A DNA stretch of 64,000 bases from Pseudodesulfovibrio alkaliphilus (GCF_009729555.1 NZ_WODC01000007.1:142551-206550); one strand, 5' to 3'; counted from the stretch's first letter, positions 1 to 9,062 are shown. Notes: generated from the letters alone by a model not told the origin. Numbers and translations: made by a program.

Positions 1-1
1 C

Positions 2-283
2 ATCGCCGTGGGCTGCACCATCTGCGGCCGCTGCTATACGGGCAAGTGTCCCTGGGGTATCGCCACCAACGATCCCAAACTCTCCAAACGCCAGAACCCG
101 GACATCGCGGCCAAGAAGCTGACCAACCTGATTCGCGCCTGGGGTCACGAGATTGAGGAGATGCTCGGCGGCATGGGGCTCAACTCCATAGAAAGCCTGC
201 GCGGCAACCGCGACAAGCTGCGCGGAGTGGGCCTCTCCGACACCGAACTCGACATCCTCGGCATCAAACACGCCGGGCGCTAG
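2..283 (+). CDS. Glutamate synthase, FMN/FeS central domain protein (3' part only)
   Basis: The window opens inside this gene; only the last 93 codons are present. The visible part begins with a cysteine cluster, GCTICGRCYTGKCPWGIAT, followed by a short C-terminal tail. That cluster is typical of the FMN-binding synthase domain of archaeal-type glutamate synthase, where it ligates an iron-sulfur centre next to the 2-iminoglutarate/2-oxoglutarate site. The next four genes encode the other parts of the enzyme (ferredoxin-like subunit, FAD oxidoreductase, glutaminase domain, GXGXG domain), which supports the assignment. The stop is 12 bases before the next start, so they form one operon. Confidence 0.85.
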   Translation: MAVGCTICGRCYTGKCPWGIATNDPKLSKRQNPDIAAKKLTNLIRAWGHEIEEMLGGMGLNSIESLRGNRDKLRGVGLSDTELDILGIKHAGR

Positions 284-295
284 ACGGAGAACGCC

Positions 296-742
296 ATGAA
301 AAGAGTCTACCCGGACAAGGAATACTGTATAGGCTGCCACCTGTGCGAGCTGGCCTGCATCACCGCCCACTCGACCAGCCAGGACCTGATCATCGCCTAT
401 CGCGACGAGCGGACCTCGAGCGGCCTGTCTCCCTGCAAGCGGGTCTTCGAGAAGGGGGACACCTGCGTGGCCATCAGCTGCCGTCATTGCGACGAGCCCT
501 CCTGCGTGGCGGCCTGCATCTCGGGGGGACTGCACAAGGACCCGGAGACAGGCCGCACCGTGTACGACCGCGATAAGTGCGTGGGCTGCTGGTCCTGTCT
601 CATGGCCTGCCCCTATGGAGCCATCCGCAGACATCCCATTGAGAACAAGATCGTCAAGTGCGACCTGTGCGAGGGCAGGGCCGAAGGCCCGGCCTGCGTC
701 CAGGCCTGCCCCAATGCGGCGCTCAAGTACGAGGAACGATAG
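296..742 (+). CDS. 4Fe-4S ferredoxin-type subunit of split glutamate synthase
   Basis: A 148-residue polyferredoxin with four cysteine groups: CIGCHLCELAC (from residue 11), CRHCDEPSCVAAC (about 62-74), CVGCWSCLMAC (about 98-108) and CDLC plus PACVQAC near the C terminus. This layout matches HycB/NrfC-like electron-transfer subunits that carry up to four 4Fe-4S clusters. No signal peptide is visible, so it should be cytoplasmic. Lying between the FMN domain and the FAD oxidoreductase of glutamate synthase, it probably relays electrons to the synthase site. The role is inferred from context; the fold assignment is firm. Confidence 0.85.
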   Translation: MKRVYPDKEYCIGCHLCELACITAHSTSQDLIIAYRDERTSSGLSPCKRVFEKGDTCVAISCRHCDEPSCVAACISGGLHKDPETGRTVYDRDKCVGCWSCLMACPYGAIRRHPIENKIVKCDLCEGRAEGPACVQACPNAALKYEER

Positions 743-772
743 CCCGACGACAGCAATCCACGAGGTCAACAA

Positions 773-2062
773 ATGAAATACGTCATCATAGGCAACGGCA
801 TCGCCTCCATCGGGGCCATCGAGGGCATCCGCAAGGTCGATGCCGAAAACGAGATACTGGTCATCGGATCCGAGGATTCACCGGCCTATGGCCGCCCGCT
901 CATTTCTTATCTGCTTGCGGGCAAGATCGGTCCTGACAGGCTCTCGCTGAGACCTGCGGAATTCTACAAAAAGAGTAACGTCACCCTCAAACTCGGCACC
1001 ACGGTCACGGCCATCGACACCAAGGCCAGGACAGTGACCACCGACTCGGGCGAGAGCATCGGCTACGAGAACCTGCTGGTTGCCACTGGCGGCATCCCGT
1101 TCACCCCGCCCATTCCAGGGGCCGATGGAAAGGATGTCTACAACTTCACCAATCTTTCCCATGCCCAGACCCTCATCTCCAAGGCCCGCGAGATCAAGCG
1201 GGCCGTGGTCATCGGCGGCGGGCTCATCGGTCTCAAGGCGGGCGAGTCGCTCTTTGACCGCGGCGTGGAGGTGACAATCCTTGAACTCTCGCCGCGCATC
1301 CTCAGCCTCGCCTTTGACGAAAACGCCGCATCCCTTGCCGGAAACAGGCTGGCGGAAGTGGGCCTGGACGTGCGTTGCGGCGTTTCGGCCAAGGAGATTC
1401 AGCGCGACAGCGCGGGCAACATCAAAGGCGTCCATCTGACCGACGGAGACTTTCTCCAGACCGACGTGGTGGTCATCGCCATCGGCGTGGTGCCCGACTA
1501 TGGACTGGCAAAGGCGTCCGGCATCGAGGTGGACCGGGGCATCAGGGTGGACGACCACATGCGAACCAGCGCCCCGGACGTTTATGCGGCGGGCGATGTG
1601 GCCCAGGCCAGGGATCTGCTCTACGGCGACGACCGGGTCATTCCCATCTGGACCAATGCCTACAACCAGGGATTCTGCGCCGGGAAGAACATGGCTGGTG
1701 ACACTGTCCGTTTCCTGGGCAGCCTGGCCATGAACTCCATCAGTTTCTACGGACTGCCGACCATCTCGGTGGGCACGGTCAACCCGCCCGAGGACGACGG
1801 TTCCTACCGGATATCCGCCGTGTTGGACGAGAAGAAAAAGAGCTATCGCAAGCTCGTGTTTCAGGATGACCACCTTGTGGGCTACGTGCTGGTGGGCGAC
1901 ATCGATATGGCGGGCATGTACACGGCCTTTGTCAAATTCCAGATGCCCATCCCCGAAGAGTCGCGCAGACAACTCATGGCGGGCGAGCCGGATGTGCTCA
2001 TGTGGCCCGATGATTTTTTCCGCGAGACATGGAACCCCGGGAACCACGATCAAGACAGCTAG
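773..2062 (+). CDS. NAD(P)/FAD-dependent oxidoreductase of the glutamate synthase cluster
   Basis: A 429-residue pyridine nucleotide-disulfide oxidoreductase-like flavoprotein. It has an N-terminal FAD dinucleotide fold (IIGNGIASIGAIEGIRK, residues 5-21), a central NAD(P)-binding fold (VVIGGGLIGLKAGESL, about 143-158) and the second FAD motif VYAAGDVAQA near residue 270. No redox CXXC pair is evident next to the FAD motif, so it resembles nitrite-reductase or rubredoxin-reductase type enzymes rather than thioredoxin reductase. It sits between the ferredoxin-like and glutaminase genes and probably supplies reducing equivalents to glutamate synthase. The donor (NADH or NADPH) cannot be told from the sequence. 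Confidence 0.85.
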   Translation: MKYVIIGNGIASIGAIEGIRKVDAENEILVIGSEDSPAYGRPLISYLLAGKIGPDRLSLRPAEFYKKSNVTLKLGTTVTAIDTKARTVTTDSGESIGYENLLVATGGIPFTPPIPGADGKDVYNFTNLSHAQTLISKAREIKRAVVIGGGLIGLKAGESLFDRGVEVTILELSPRILSLAFDENAASLAGNRLAEVGLDVRCGVSAKEIQRDSAGNIKGVHLTDGDFLQTDVVVIAIGVVPDYGLAKASGIEVDRGIRVDDHMRTSAPDVYAAGDVAQARDLLYGDDRVIPIWTNAYNQGFCAGKNMAGDTVRFLGSLAMNSISFYGLPTISVGTVNPPEDDGSYRISAVLDEKKKSYRKLVFQDDHLVGYVLVGDIDMAGMYTAFVKFQMPIPEESRRQLMAGEPDVLMWPDDFFRETWNPGNHDQDS

Positions 2063-2089
2063 TCCCTGCCGGGACGCATGGAGAATAGA

Positions 2090-3187
2090 ATGAAAGCGCC
2101 TGAACGGTTTCATGATTTTCAAAAAGATATATCCGGATGCGGCATATTCGGCGTCATCCACAAAAAGCGCGGCCTGATATCGGGCGAGATGCCCATCGCG
2201 GCCATGACCTGCATGCATGACCGGGGCAACGGTTTGGGCGGTGGGTTTGCTGCCTATGGCATCTATCCTGACCACGCCGACAGCTACTGCTTTCATATGA
2301 TGTGCGATGACGAATCAGCCATCGAGGGGTCCGAAAAACTGCTGCGAAACTATTTCGATCTGCACCATTTCGAACCCATTCCCACCCGCCGGGTGCTTTC
2401 CATCCCCCGGCCGCCCAAGTTCAACCGCTATTTCGTCACCGTGCCGGAAAAGCCGGTCAACGAGTTCTCCGAACTGCCCGAGGAGGACTATGTGGTGGCC
2501 GTGGTCATGAAGATCAACACCTCGGTACCCGGCGCCTTTGTGGTCTCAAGCGGCAAGAACATGGGTGCATTCAAGGGGGTGGGCTTTCCCGAGGACATCG
2601 CCGACTTCTTCCGCCTGGAGGAATACAGCGCCTACATCTGGACCGGCCATAATCGATTTCCCACCAACACTCCCGGCTGGTGGGGCGGGGCGCACCCCTT
2701 TACCATTCTCAATTGGTCCATCGTTCATAACGGCGAGATCTCTTCCTACGGCATCAACCGCCGCTACCTGTGCGAGCACGACTACCTGTGCACCATGATG
2801 ACCGATACCGAGGTGGTGGCCTACGAATTGGACATGCTCATCCGCAAGCACGGCCTCTCCTGGGAAATGGCTGCAAAATGCTTTGCCCCGCCTTTCTGGG
2901 ACGAGATAGAACGCATGGACGAGGCTGACAGGGAACTGTACACCGCGCTACGCGCCACCTACGGCCCGGCCATGCTCAACGGCCCCTTTGCCATCCTCGT
3001 GGCCGACAATACGCGGCTCATGGGCCTCAATGACCGCATCAAGCTGCGGCCGCTGCTGGTGGCGGAAAAAGACGACATGGTCTTCATGTCCAGCGAGGAA
3101 TCGGCGGTGCGCGATGTCTGCCCCGAGTTGGACAGAGTCTGGATGCCCAAGGCGGGCGAACCCGTTATCGTGGACTTGGAGGGCTAG
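2090..3187 (+). CDS. Glutamate synthase glutaminase (class II amidotransferase) domain protein
   Basis: A class II glutamine amidotransferase domain as a separate 365-residue protein. The probable nucleophile is the cysteine in DISGCGIFGVI (residue 17 from the chosen start), so a 16-residue propeptide would have to be removed, as in GltB. Other family landmarks are HNRFPTNTPGWWGGAHPF and IVHNGEISSYG. It would release ammonia from glutamine for the synthase domain encoded upstream. The start at 2090 is preferred over the in-frame ATG at 2078 because GGAG lies six bases before it; the earlier ATG overlaps that site. The next gene starts one base after its stop. Confidence 0.88.
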   Translation: MKAPERFHDFQKDISGCGIFGVIHKKRGLISGEMPIAAMTCMHDRGNGLGGGFAAYGIYPDHADSYCFHMMCDDESAIEGSEKLLRNYFDLHHFEPIPTRRVLSIPRPPKFNRYFVTVPEKPVNEFSELPEEDYVVAVVMKINTSVPGAFVVSSGKNMGAFKGVGFPEDIADFFRLEEYSAYIWTGHNRFPTNTPGWWGGAHPFTILNWSIVHNGEISSYGINRRYLCEHDYLCTMMTDTEVVAYELDMLIRKHGLSWEMAAKCFAPPFWDEIERMDEADRELYTALRATYGPAMLNGPFAILVADNTRLMGLNDRIKLRPLLVAEKDDMVFMSSEESAVRDVCPELDRVWMPKAGEPVIVDLEG

Positions 3188-3188
3188 C

Positions 3189-3947
3189 ATGACCACAAGA
3201 CAGCAGAAAACACTGGTGGCGGGCCGTACTTATTACAAACAATTCAATGAGGAAATCCGCGCCCTGGTCCGCGAGGGTGTCACGGATTTCGTCATCACGG
3301 AATGCAACGGCCAGCGCTACCTGGCCACTGCGCTCGAAGGCGACCTGACCTTCGACATTCATGGCGTTCCGGGTCAGGATTTGGCGGCCTTCATGCGCGG
3401 ACCGAAAATCCGGGTGCGTAACAACGCCCAGGACGGCGTGGGCAACACCATGGACGGAGGACGCATCGTCATAGAAGGTATCGCCGGAGACGTTATCGGC
3501 TACGCCATGCGCGGGGGCGAAATCTTCATCAGAGGCGATGTCGGCTACCGTGTTGGCATCCACATGAAGGCATACCTCGACCATCAGCCCAAGATCGTGG
3601 TCGGCGGCAAGGCAGGGGACTTCCTCGGAGAATATATGGCTGGCGGAATTATTTTGCTCTTGGGGATGTTTTCTGATAAGCCTGATGCGCCTGTTGCCGG
3701 ACGAAGCCTGGGCACTGGCATGCACGGCGGCGTGATCTACGTCCGAGGCGAGGTGCCCGATCATCAGCTCGGACCCGGCCTGCAAGCGCAACCTGTGGAC
3801 TCTGAAGACCTGAAGGTCATCGGTGCCCTGGTCGAGGACTACGCCAAGGAATTGAAGCTGGACAGCAAGGAAATTATGAGCGAGAACTTCGTCAAAATTC
3901 GACCGTTCTCGCATCGGCCTTACGGGAACCTCTACGTTCCCTGCTAG
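3189..3947 (+). CDS. Glutamate synthase GXGXG (gltB C-terminal) domain protein
   Basis: A 252-residue protein equal to the C-terminal beta-helix domain of GltB. The repeating glycine pattern is clear in GGRIVIEGIAGDVIGYAMRG, then GGEIFIRGDVGYRVG, GGKAGDFLGEYMAGG and GTGMHGGVIYVRGEV. In fused glutamate synthases this domain is structural and helps form the ammonia tunnel. ATG 3189 is one base after the stop of the glutaminase gene, which points to translational coupling and equimolar synthesis. It is the last gene of the split glutamate synthase operon; yajC starts 45 bases downstream. Confidence 0.88.
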   Translation: MTTRQQKTLVAGRTYYKQFNEEIRALVREGVTDFVITECNGQRYLATALEGDLTFDIHGVPGQDLAAFMRGPKIRVRNNAQDGVGNTMDGGRIVIEGIAGDVIGYAMRGGEIFIRGDVGYRVGIHMKAYLDHQPKIVVGGKAGDFLGEYMAGGIILLLGMFSDKPDAPVAGRSLGTGMHGGVIYVRGEVPDHQLGPGLQAQPVDSEDLKVIGALVEDYAKELKLDSKEIMSENFVKIRPFSHRPYGNLYVPC

Positions 3948-3992
3948 TCGCTTCGAGACAGTGAAAACCCTTATCCCTTCCCGGGAGGACCC

Positions 3993-4343
3993 ATGTTCTT
4001 CGATTCCATAGCCTACGCAATGGCACCGCCCCAAGGCGGCGGAGAGGCTGGCGGCCTCGGCGGCATCCTCGGCGGACCGCTGCCGATGCTGGTGCTCATG
4101 TTCGCCATTTTCTACTTCCTGCTCATCCGGCCGCAGCAGAAAAAGCAAAAGATGCACAGGGCCATGCTCGACTCACTCAAGAAGGGCGACAAGGTGTGGA
4201 CCAACGGCGGCATCCTGGGTACCATCGTCGATATCGACGGCGACAACCTGACCATCGAGATCGCCGCCGGTGTCAATGTCGTGATCAAGCGCGGTTTCGT
4301 CGCCGACAAGGACGGCGTTTCCGCAGCAGACAACAAGAAGTAG
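3993..4343 (+). CDS. yajC: Preprotein translocase accessory subunit YajC
   Basis: A 116-residue single-span inner-membrane protein. A glycine-rich N terminus precedes one hydrophobic helix (about residues 30-46, LPMLVLMFAIFYFLLIRPQ), followed by the diagnostic RPQQKKQK stretch and a cytoplasmic region with the KKGDKVWTNGGILGTI motif. YajC associates with SecDF and SecYEG. A good ribosome binding site (GGGAGGA) lies just before ATG 3993, and secD-secF follow in the usual order. Confidence 0.95.
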   Translation: MFFDSIAYAMAPPQGGGEAGGLGGILGGPLPMLVLMFAIFYFLLIRPQQKKQKMHRAMLDSLKKGDKVWTNGGILGTIVDIDGDNLTIEIAAGVNVVIKRGFVADKDGVSAADNKK

Positions 4344-4467
4344 GCTTGACAGCCAGCAAACCGGACTTCCGTGCGGACCGGACCACGACCAGCGTGGCCC
4401 GGTCCGCGCTTGTGTTTGTCCACACCCCTTGTCCGGCTGCAACATGTTCGCATCATAGGGAGTTTTC

Positions 4468-6063
4468 ATGCAGAGTCTGCGCCTAAGAATCTTCGTAACC
4501 CTGGCCGTTCTGGTTCTCGGACTGGCCTACATGCTGCCGTCCATCCCCAGCGTCAAGCAGTCGCCGCTGGGTACGTTGCTGCCGGAAGATACCGTCAGCC
4601 TCGGTCTCGATCTCAAGGGCGGCATCCACCTGACGCTGGGCGTCGACATGGACACCGCCATGCACAACAATCTCTCGCGCCTGGGCGACGACCTCAGGGC
4701 CACGGCCAGAGACGAGGATATCTTCGTCCTGCGTCCCAACGTGCTCTCGTCCTCAAGACTCGAGGTGGTCCTGATCAAAAGCGAGCAGAAGAGCGATTTT
4801 GATTCGGTGATAGAGAAATACAGCCCCTTCACCATTGAAGAGGCGCGGAACATGGGTGACGGCAAAGTCAGATATCTGCTTTCCGTCTCTCCACAGTATC
4901 GGGACGAATTGACCCGGCTGACCATGGATCAGGCCATCAAGACCATCCGCAACCGCATCGATCAGTTCGGTGTGGCCGAACCGGACATTCGTCGTCAGCA
5001 GGACAACCGTATCCAGGTGCAGCTGCCCGGACTCCAGGACCCCGAACGCGCCATCAATATCGTCGGCCAGACTGCCCACCTCGAATTCAAGATGGTGGAC
5101 GATTCGGCGGACATCGAGAAAGCGCTTGTGGGCGTACTGGCGCCAGGCCGTGAACTTTCGACCCTGATCACCACCCATCCGGGCGGCGGCCAGAGTGAAT
5201 CCCCCATAGTTCTCAGGCGTGATGCCGTGCTCACAGGTGAATACATCACCGATGCCCGTGTGCAACTCGACCAGTGGAACAAACCCTATGTCGCCATCTC
5301 CTTCAATACCAGAGGCGGCACCATCTTCGCCAATCTGACAGGCGAGAATGTCAACAAGCGCATGGCCATAGTCCTGGACGGCAAGGTCCATTCGGCCCCG
5401 GTCATTCAGGAGCGGATCAGCGGCGGCAAGGCATCCATCACCGGCAACTTCACCAACGAAGAGGCTCGGGATCTGGCCGTGGTTCTGCGGGCGGGCTCTT
5501 TGCCCGCGCCGGTAGTTATCATGGAGCAGCGCACGGTCGGTCCGTCCCTGGGCCAGGAGTCCATCGACAAGGGCATCACCGCAGCGCTGGTGGGCATGGC
5601 CCTTGTCCTCGCCTTCATGATCATCTACTACGGCTTTGCCGGACTGGTGGCCGACATAGTGCTATGCCTGAACATCATGCTGATCATGAGCGGCCTGGCC
5701 CTGTTCGGCGCAACCCTGACGCTGCCCGGCATCGCGGGTATCATCCTGACCATCGGCATGGCCGTGGACGCCAACGTCATCATCTTCGAACGCATCCGCG
5801 AGGAGATGCGGCGCGGACTCACGGTTCGAGCCGCCATTGCCGAAGGATACGAACGCGCCACCCTGACCATCCTCGACGCCAACGTGACCACGGTCATCGC
5901 GGCCATCATCCTCTACCAGTTCGGAACCGGCCCGGTTCGCGGCTTTGCCGTCACCTTGACGCTGGGCATCCTCTCGTCGATGTTCACGGCCATCTTCGTG
6001 TCGCGCATCTTCTTCGACCTGTACACCAAAAGCCGCTCCGAAAGCGCCAAGCTGAGCATTTAA
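4468..6063 (+). CDS. secD: Protein translocase subunit SecD
   Basis: A 531-residue membrane protein with one N-terminal helix (about 7-25), a large periplasmic region and a five-helix C-terminal RND-like bundle (about 365-520). Family hallmarks are LGLDLKGGIHL near residue 50, DGKVHSAPVI near 310, LRAGSLPAP near 342 and GMAVDANVIIFERIREE in the membrane bundle. SecD works with SecF to use the proton-motive force to complete protein export. The ribosome binding site GGGAG lies a few bases before the ATG. The 124 bases between yajC and secD hold no obvious terminator, so cotranscription is likely. Confidence 0.97.
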   Translation: MQSLRLRIFVTLAVLVLGLAYMLPSIPSVKQSPLGTLLPEDTVSLGLDLKGGIHLTLGVDMDTAMHNNLSRLGDDLRATARDEDIFVLRPNVLSSSRLEVVLIKSEQKSDFDSVIEKYSPFTIEEARNMGDGKVRYLLSVSPQYRDELTRLTMDQAIKTIRNRIDQFGVAEPDIRRQQDNRIQVQLPGLQDPERAINIVGQTAHLEFKMVDDSADIEKALVGVLAPGRELSTLITTHPGGGQSESPIVLRRDAVLTGEYITDARVQLDQWNKPYVAISFNTRGGTIFANLTGENVNKRMAIVLDGKVHSAPVIQERISGGKASITGNFTNEEARDLAVVLRAGSLPAPVVIMEQRTVGPSLGQESIDKGITAALVGMALVLAFMIIYYGFAGLVADIVLCLNIMLIMSGLALFGATLTLPGIAGIILTIGMAVDANVIIFERIREEMRRGLTVRAAIAEGYERATLTILDANVTTVIAAIILYQFGTGPVRGFAVTLTLGILSSMFTAIFVSRIFFDLYTKSRSESAKLSI

Positions 6064-6072
6064 GGGGACGAT

Positions 6073-7140
6073 ATGGGACTTCAGATAATCAAACCCGATA
6101 CGCGCATCGACTTCATCGGCTTCAGGAAGATCGCCTTTATCCTGTCAGCCGTGCTCGTGCTGGCCGGCTTGGGCTCCCTGCTTGCCAAGGGCGGGCCGCA
6201 ATACGGCATCGACTTTGCGGGCGGCATGATCGTGCAAATCAAAGTCCAGGAAGACATTGAGCTCTCCCAGCTCAAGGGAGCCCTGGAACAAACCGAACTG
6301 CCCGGACTGGTGGTCCAGACTTTGGGCATGGCCGACGACCATGAATACCTCATTCGGACTTCAAGCTCCGACATCCCCTCGCAGCAGGTGCGTACGATGC
6401 TGGCCGACGCATTGGCCGGCCCGCTGGGCGAGGGAGGATACCAAATCCAGCGCCTGGAGATGGTCGGCCCCAAGGTGGGTGCGGATTTACGCGCTCATGC
6501 GCTCGAAGCGCTGTTCTACGCCGTGCTGATCATCGCGGTGTACATCTCCGGCCGGTTTGAGCAGCGCTGGACCGCAGCCGCCATCATGGCCGCGGCCCTG
6601 GGCGGAAGCATTTACGGCATCGGGCTGTTCGGTGTGGATATGGGCTGGCTCATCGTCATGGCCATGCTCATCACCGTGGCTTTATGCTGGTATCTCAAGC
6701 TCAACTATGCCTTGGGAGCGGTGGTGGCCCTCATCCACGATGTGACCATTACCGTGGGCGTGTTCTCCATTTTGGGCAAGGAATTCGACCTGACCATCAT
6801 CGCCGCACTCCTGACCATCATCGGCTACTCCCTCAACGACACCATCATCGTCTTTGACCGCATCCGCGAGAACACGCGGGCACAGCAGGACCCAAGACGG
6901 TTCCGTTCGATCATCAACGAAAGCATCAACCAGACCCTCTCGCGCACCCTCATGACCTCGCTGACCACGCTCATGGTGGTGGCCTGCCTGTTCGTGCTGG
7001 GAGGCAGTGTTATACACGACTTCGCCCTGGCCCTGCTCATAGGCATCGGAGTCGGCACCTACTCCTCCATCTTCGTGGCCAGCCCCATCCTACTGGGCTT
7101 TGGTCCCTCCATTGTTGCAGAGGGCGAAGGCCAAGCGTAA
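6073..7140 (+). CDS. secF: Protein translocase subunit SecF
   Basis: A 355-residue SecF. It shows the N-terminal membrane helix, the periplasmic motif YGIDFAGGMIVQIKV near residue 45, and six predicted helices overall, with GYSLNDTIIVFDRIREN near residue 258 matching the SecF signature. It begins nine bases after the secD stop and has a GGGGA ribosome binding site, so the pair is coupled. A strong intrinsic terminator 24 bases after its stop ends the yajC-secD-secF unit. Confidence 0.97.
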   Translation: MGLQIIKPDTRIDFIGFRKIAFILSAVLVLAGLGSLLAKGGPQYGIDFAGGMIVQIKVQEDIELSQLKGALEQTELPGLVVQTLGMADDHEYLIRTSSSDIPSQQVRTMLADALAGPLGEGGYQIQRLEMVGPKVGADLRAHALEALFYAVLIIAVYISGRFEQRWTAAAIMAAALGGSIYGIGLFGVDMGWLIVMAMLITVALCWYLKLNYALGAVVALIHDVTITVGVFSILGKEFDLTIIAALLTIIGYSLNDTIIVFDRIRENTRAQQDPRRFRSIINESINQTLSRTLMTSLTTLMVVACLFVLGGSVIHDFALALLIGIGVGTYSSIFVASPILLGFGPSIVAEGEGQA

Positions 7141-7164
7141 GCAGGCATCCGATAGAACACCCGA

Positions 7165-7200
7165 GGGGGAAGGGCCAGTTGGCCCTTCCCCCTTCTTTTT
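7165..7200 (+). terminator. Rho-independent terminator after secF
   Basis: A perfect 12-bp GC-rich stem (GGGGGAAGGGCC / GGCCCTTCCCCC) with an AGTT loop, followed directly by TTCTTTTT. It terminates the yajC-secD-secF transcript. Confidence 0.92.
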
Positions 7201-7231
7201 CAAACGCAGAGGGCAACCTGACGCCACAGCG

Positions 7232-7264
7232 AAAAGCCCCTCCGGCGACTATCGCCGAAGGGGC
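7232..7264 (-). terminator. Rho-independent terminator after adk
   Basis: Read on the minus strand, a stem of about 13 bp (GCCCCTTCGGCGA / TCGCCGGAGGGGC, one mismatch) is followed by TTTTC. It lies 25 bases beyond the adk stop and faces the secF terminator, insulating the convergent units. Confidence 0.85.
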
Positions 7265-7288
7265 CGGAACTTAGCCTGTCCGTTGAGA

Positions 7289-7957
7289 CTAGACGAGCTG
7301 GGTCATCAGATATTCCTTGATGGCGGTGATGGAATCCTCGCCGTCAAGCTCAATGTACTTGAAGCCGCCGTCCTTCATGTTCTTGAAGAAGTTGCAGGCG
7401 GCCATGGTGCCGGTCTTGTCATCGTAATAGATGTCGTGGCGCTGGTCGATGGCGGCCGCATCCTGGTCGTCCTGACGGGAAGAGAGGGCGCCGCCGCAGA
7501 CACGGCATTTGTCGCCATCAGGTGCGATGGCCGGGATGCCGACATTGTTGGGGTGATTGGGATTGTTTTCACACAAACGCCGACCCATGATGCGGGCCTT
7601 GGCGATGTCGCGAGGCAGCTTGATCTCAATGACGTAATCCAGCTTCTCGCCGCTTTTCTGCAGGGATTCCCACAACTTTTCGCCCTGGACAAGGGAGCGG
7701 GGAAAGCCATCGAGGAGCCAGCCGTTCTTGTCGGAACTTGCCAGGACATCAAGAACCATGGGAATGGTGATGTCATCAGGAACCAGTTCGCCCTTGTTGA
7801 TGTATTCCTTGGCCTTCATGCCCAGCTCAGTACCGCCGCCGATGTGCTTGCGGAAAATGGCACCGGACTCGATGTGATCCAGACCGTACTTGTCCCTGGC
7901 CAGGGTGCCCTGGGTGCCTTTACCGGAACCGTTGGGGCCGAAAATCAGAATGTTCAT
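7289..7957 (-). CDS. adk: Adenylate kinase, metal-binding LID type
   Basis: A 222-residue adenylate kinase (ATP + AMP = 2 ADP). The P-loop GPNGSGKGT is at residues 7-15, and the AMP-site motif LLDGFPRS near residue 81. The LID carries Cys129, His135, Cys151 and Cys154 in a C-X5-H-X15-C-X2-C pattern. This pattern and numbering are those I recall for the metal-containing adenylate kinase of Desulfovibrio gigas (zinc, cobalt or iron), rather than the usual four-cysteine or metal-free LID. The start at 7957 is fixed by AGGAGGAG a few bases upstream and by the P-loop position; upstream in-frame codons are ignored. Confidence 0.95.
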   Translation of the reverse strand: MNILIFGPNGSGKGTQGTLARDKYGLDHIESGAIFRKHIGGGTELGMKAKEYINKGELVPDDITIPMVLDVLASSDKNGWLLDGFPRSLVQGEKLWESLQKSGEKLDYVIEIKLPRDIAKARIMGRRLCENNPNHPNNVGIPAIAPDGDKCRVCGGALSSRQDDQDAAAIDQRHDIYYDDKTGTMAACNFFKNMKDGGFKYIELDGEDSITAIKEYLMTQLV

Positions 7958-8050
7958 GGAAACTCCTCCTGATGATGAATCGCAATGCCGCACAGGCGGC
8001 AATACATTGTGCAAAAGATCACATGCTCTTATACCGCGCATCAGTGGAAG

Positions 8051-9061
8051 TCAATGCTTGGCGGAGAAAACCACGCCATGACTGGTGACAACAGCTGTCT
8101 TTTCCCCTGGAAACTGAAAGACCGCGCCAACACGGTGCGCCTGCCAGGCCCTGTCCAGCCCCCAAAGGGTATCGGACAGAACCTGGGCTGAGCCAAGGCG
8201 GTCAAGGGCAGCCTTGTACAGCCGCAGCCGCAGGGCACGATGGGCCTTGGACAGAACCGCGTTGGGGATGCGCTCGCCAACCGATGCGGTCTGCACTCCC
8301 CAGTAATCGCGATCCATTTCGCCCACACGCCATAGTCTGGCCACCGAGTCGAGAAAACTGGGATTCTCTCTCAGAAAAAGCGGTACAAGGGAGGCCCGGA
8401 CACGGTTTCTCGACCAGCGCTGATCCTCATTGGAGGCATCCTCGCGCCAGGGGACGCCGAGTTCAGCCAGAAAAGCGGCCAACTCGGCCTTGGGGGTCAG
8501 AAGCAGGGGACGCAGCAGACGGCGGGTGTCGTCGCGGCCAGACATACCGGCCAGACCGGGCCACGCAGTGCCTCGGGCCAAACGCATGAGAACGTCCTCG
8601 GCCAGATCGTCCAGATGATGTCCCAGGGCCACGAAATCAGCGCCATGATCGGTCAAAACGTCAGCATACAGGGCATAACGGGCTTGGCGTCCCGTCTCTT
8701 CGATGCCTGCCCCGGAGTCCTCGGCCAGGGTCGCCACATCCGCCTCGCGGATCACGCAAGGCACACCCAGGGTCGCGCACAGGGCGGCGACCCACCGGGC
8801 ATCTTCGTCGGCCTCGGGCCGAAGACGGTGATTGAGATGCGCTGCCACGATCCTTCCGCCGCCGCGGGCTGTCAGACAGCGCAGGCTCAGGAGCAGGGCG
8901 GTGGAGTCTATGCCCCCGGAAAACCCGACGGCCAGTCTCTTCCCAGCCAGCTCCACGCCCAGTTCTTCAGCAACAAAGCGTTCGATACCCAGACAAAAAT
9001 GTGCCCATCGCGGTGGCAGATCCTGGAGGGATCGCGGCAGAGAAGAGGGCACATCAGGCAT
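8051..9061 (-). CDS. tilS: tRNA(Ile)-lysidine synthase
   Basis: A 336-residue PP-loop ATPase. The signature SGGIDS is at residues 48-53, and the N-type ATP pyrophosphatase domain contains ALGHHLDDLAEDVLMRLARG, as in TilS/MesJ. The enzyme modifies C34 of the CAU-anticodon tRNA-Ile to lysidine so that it reads AUA. The protein is short, so only a small C-terminal extension is present. ATG 9061 lies one base after the stop of the upstream gene (TGACATG). A TTG at 9079 is possible, but the AGGAG there is too close to it. Confidence 0.9.
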   Translation of the reverse strand: MPDVPSSLPRSLQDLPPRWAHFCLGIERFVAEELGVELAGKRLAVGFSGGIDSTALLLSLRCLTARGGGRIVAAHLNHRLRPEADEDARWVAALCATLGVPCVIREADVATLAEDSGAGIEETGRQARYALYADVLTDHGADFVALGHHLDDLAEDVLMRLARGTAWPGLAGMSGRDDTRRLLRPLLLTPKAELAAFLAELGVPWREDASNEDQRWSRNRVRASLVPLFLRENPSFLDSVARLWRVGEMDRDYWGVQTASVGERIPNAVLSKAHRALRLRLYKAALDRLGSAQVLSDTLWGLDRAWQAHRVGAVFQFPGEKTAVVTSHGVVFSAKH

Positions 9062-9062
9062 G

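Noticed and set aside
878..2296. 472-codon minus-strand frame antisense to the FAD oxidoreductase
   Set aside because: The plus strand encodes a clear flavoprotein; the antisense product is histidine/valine-rich with no domain, as expected for a shadow in GC-rich DNA.
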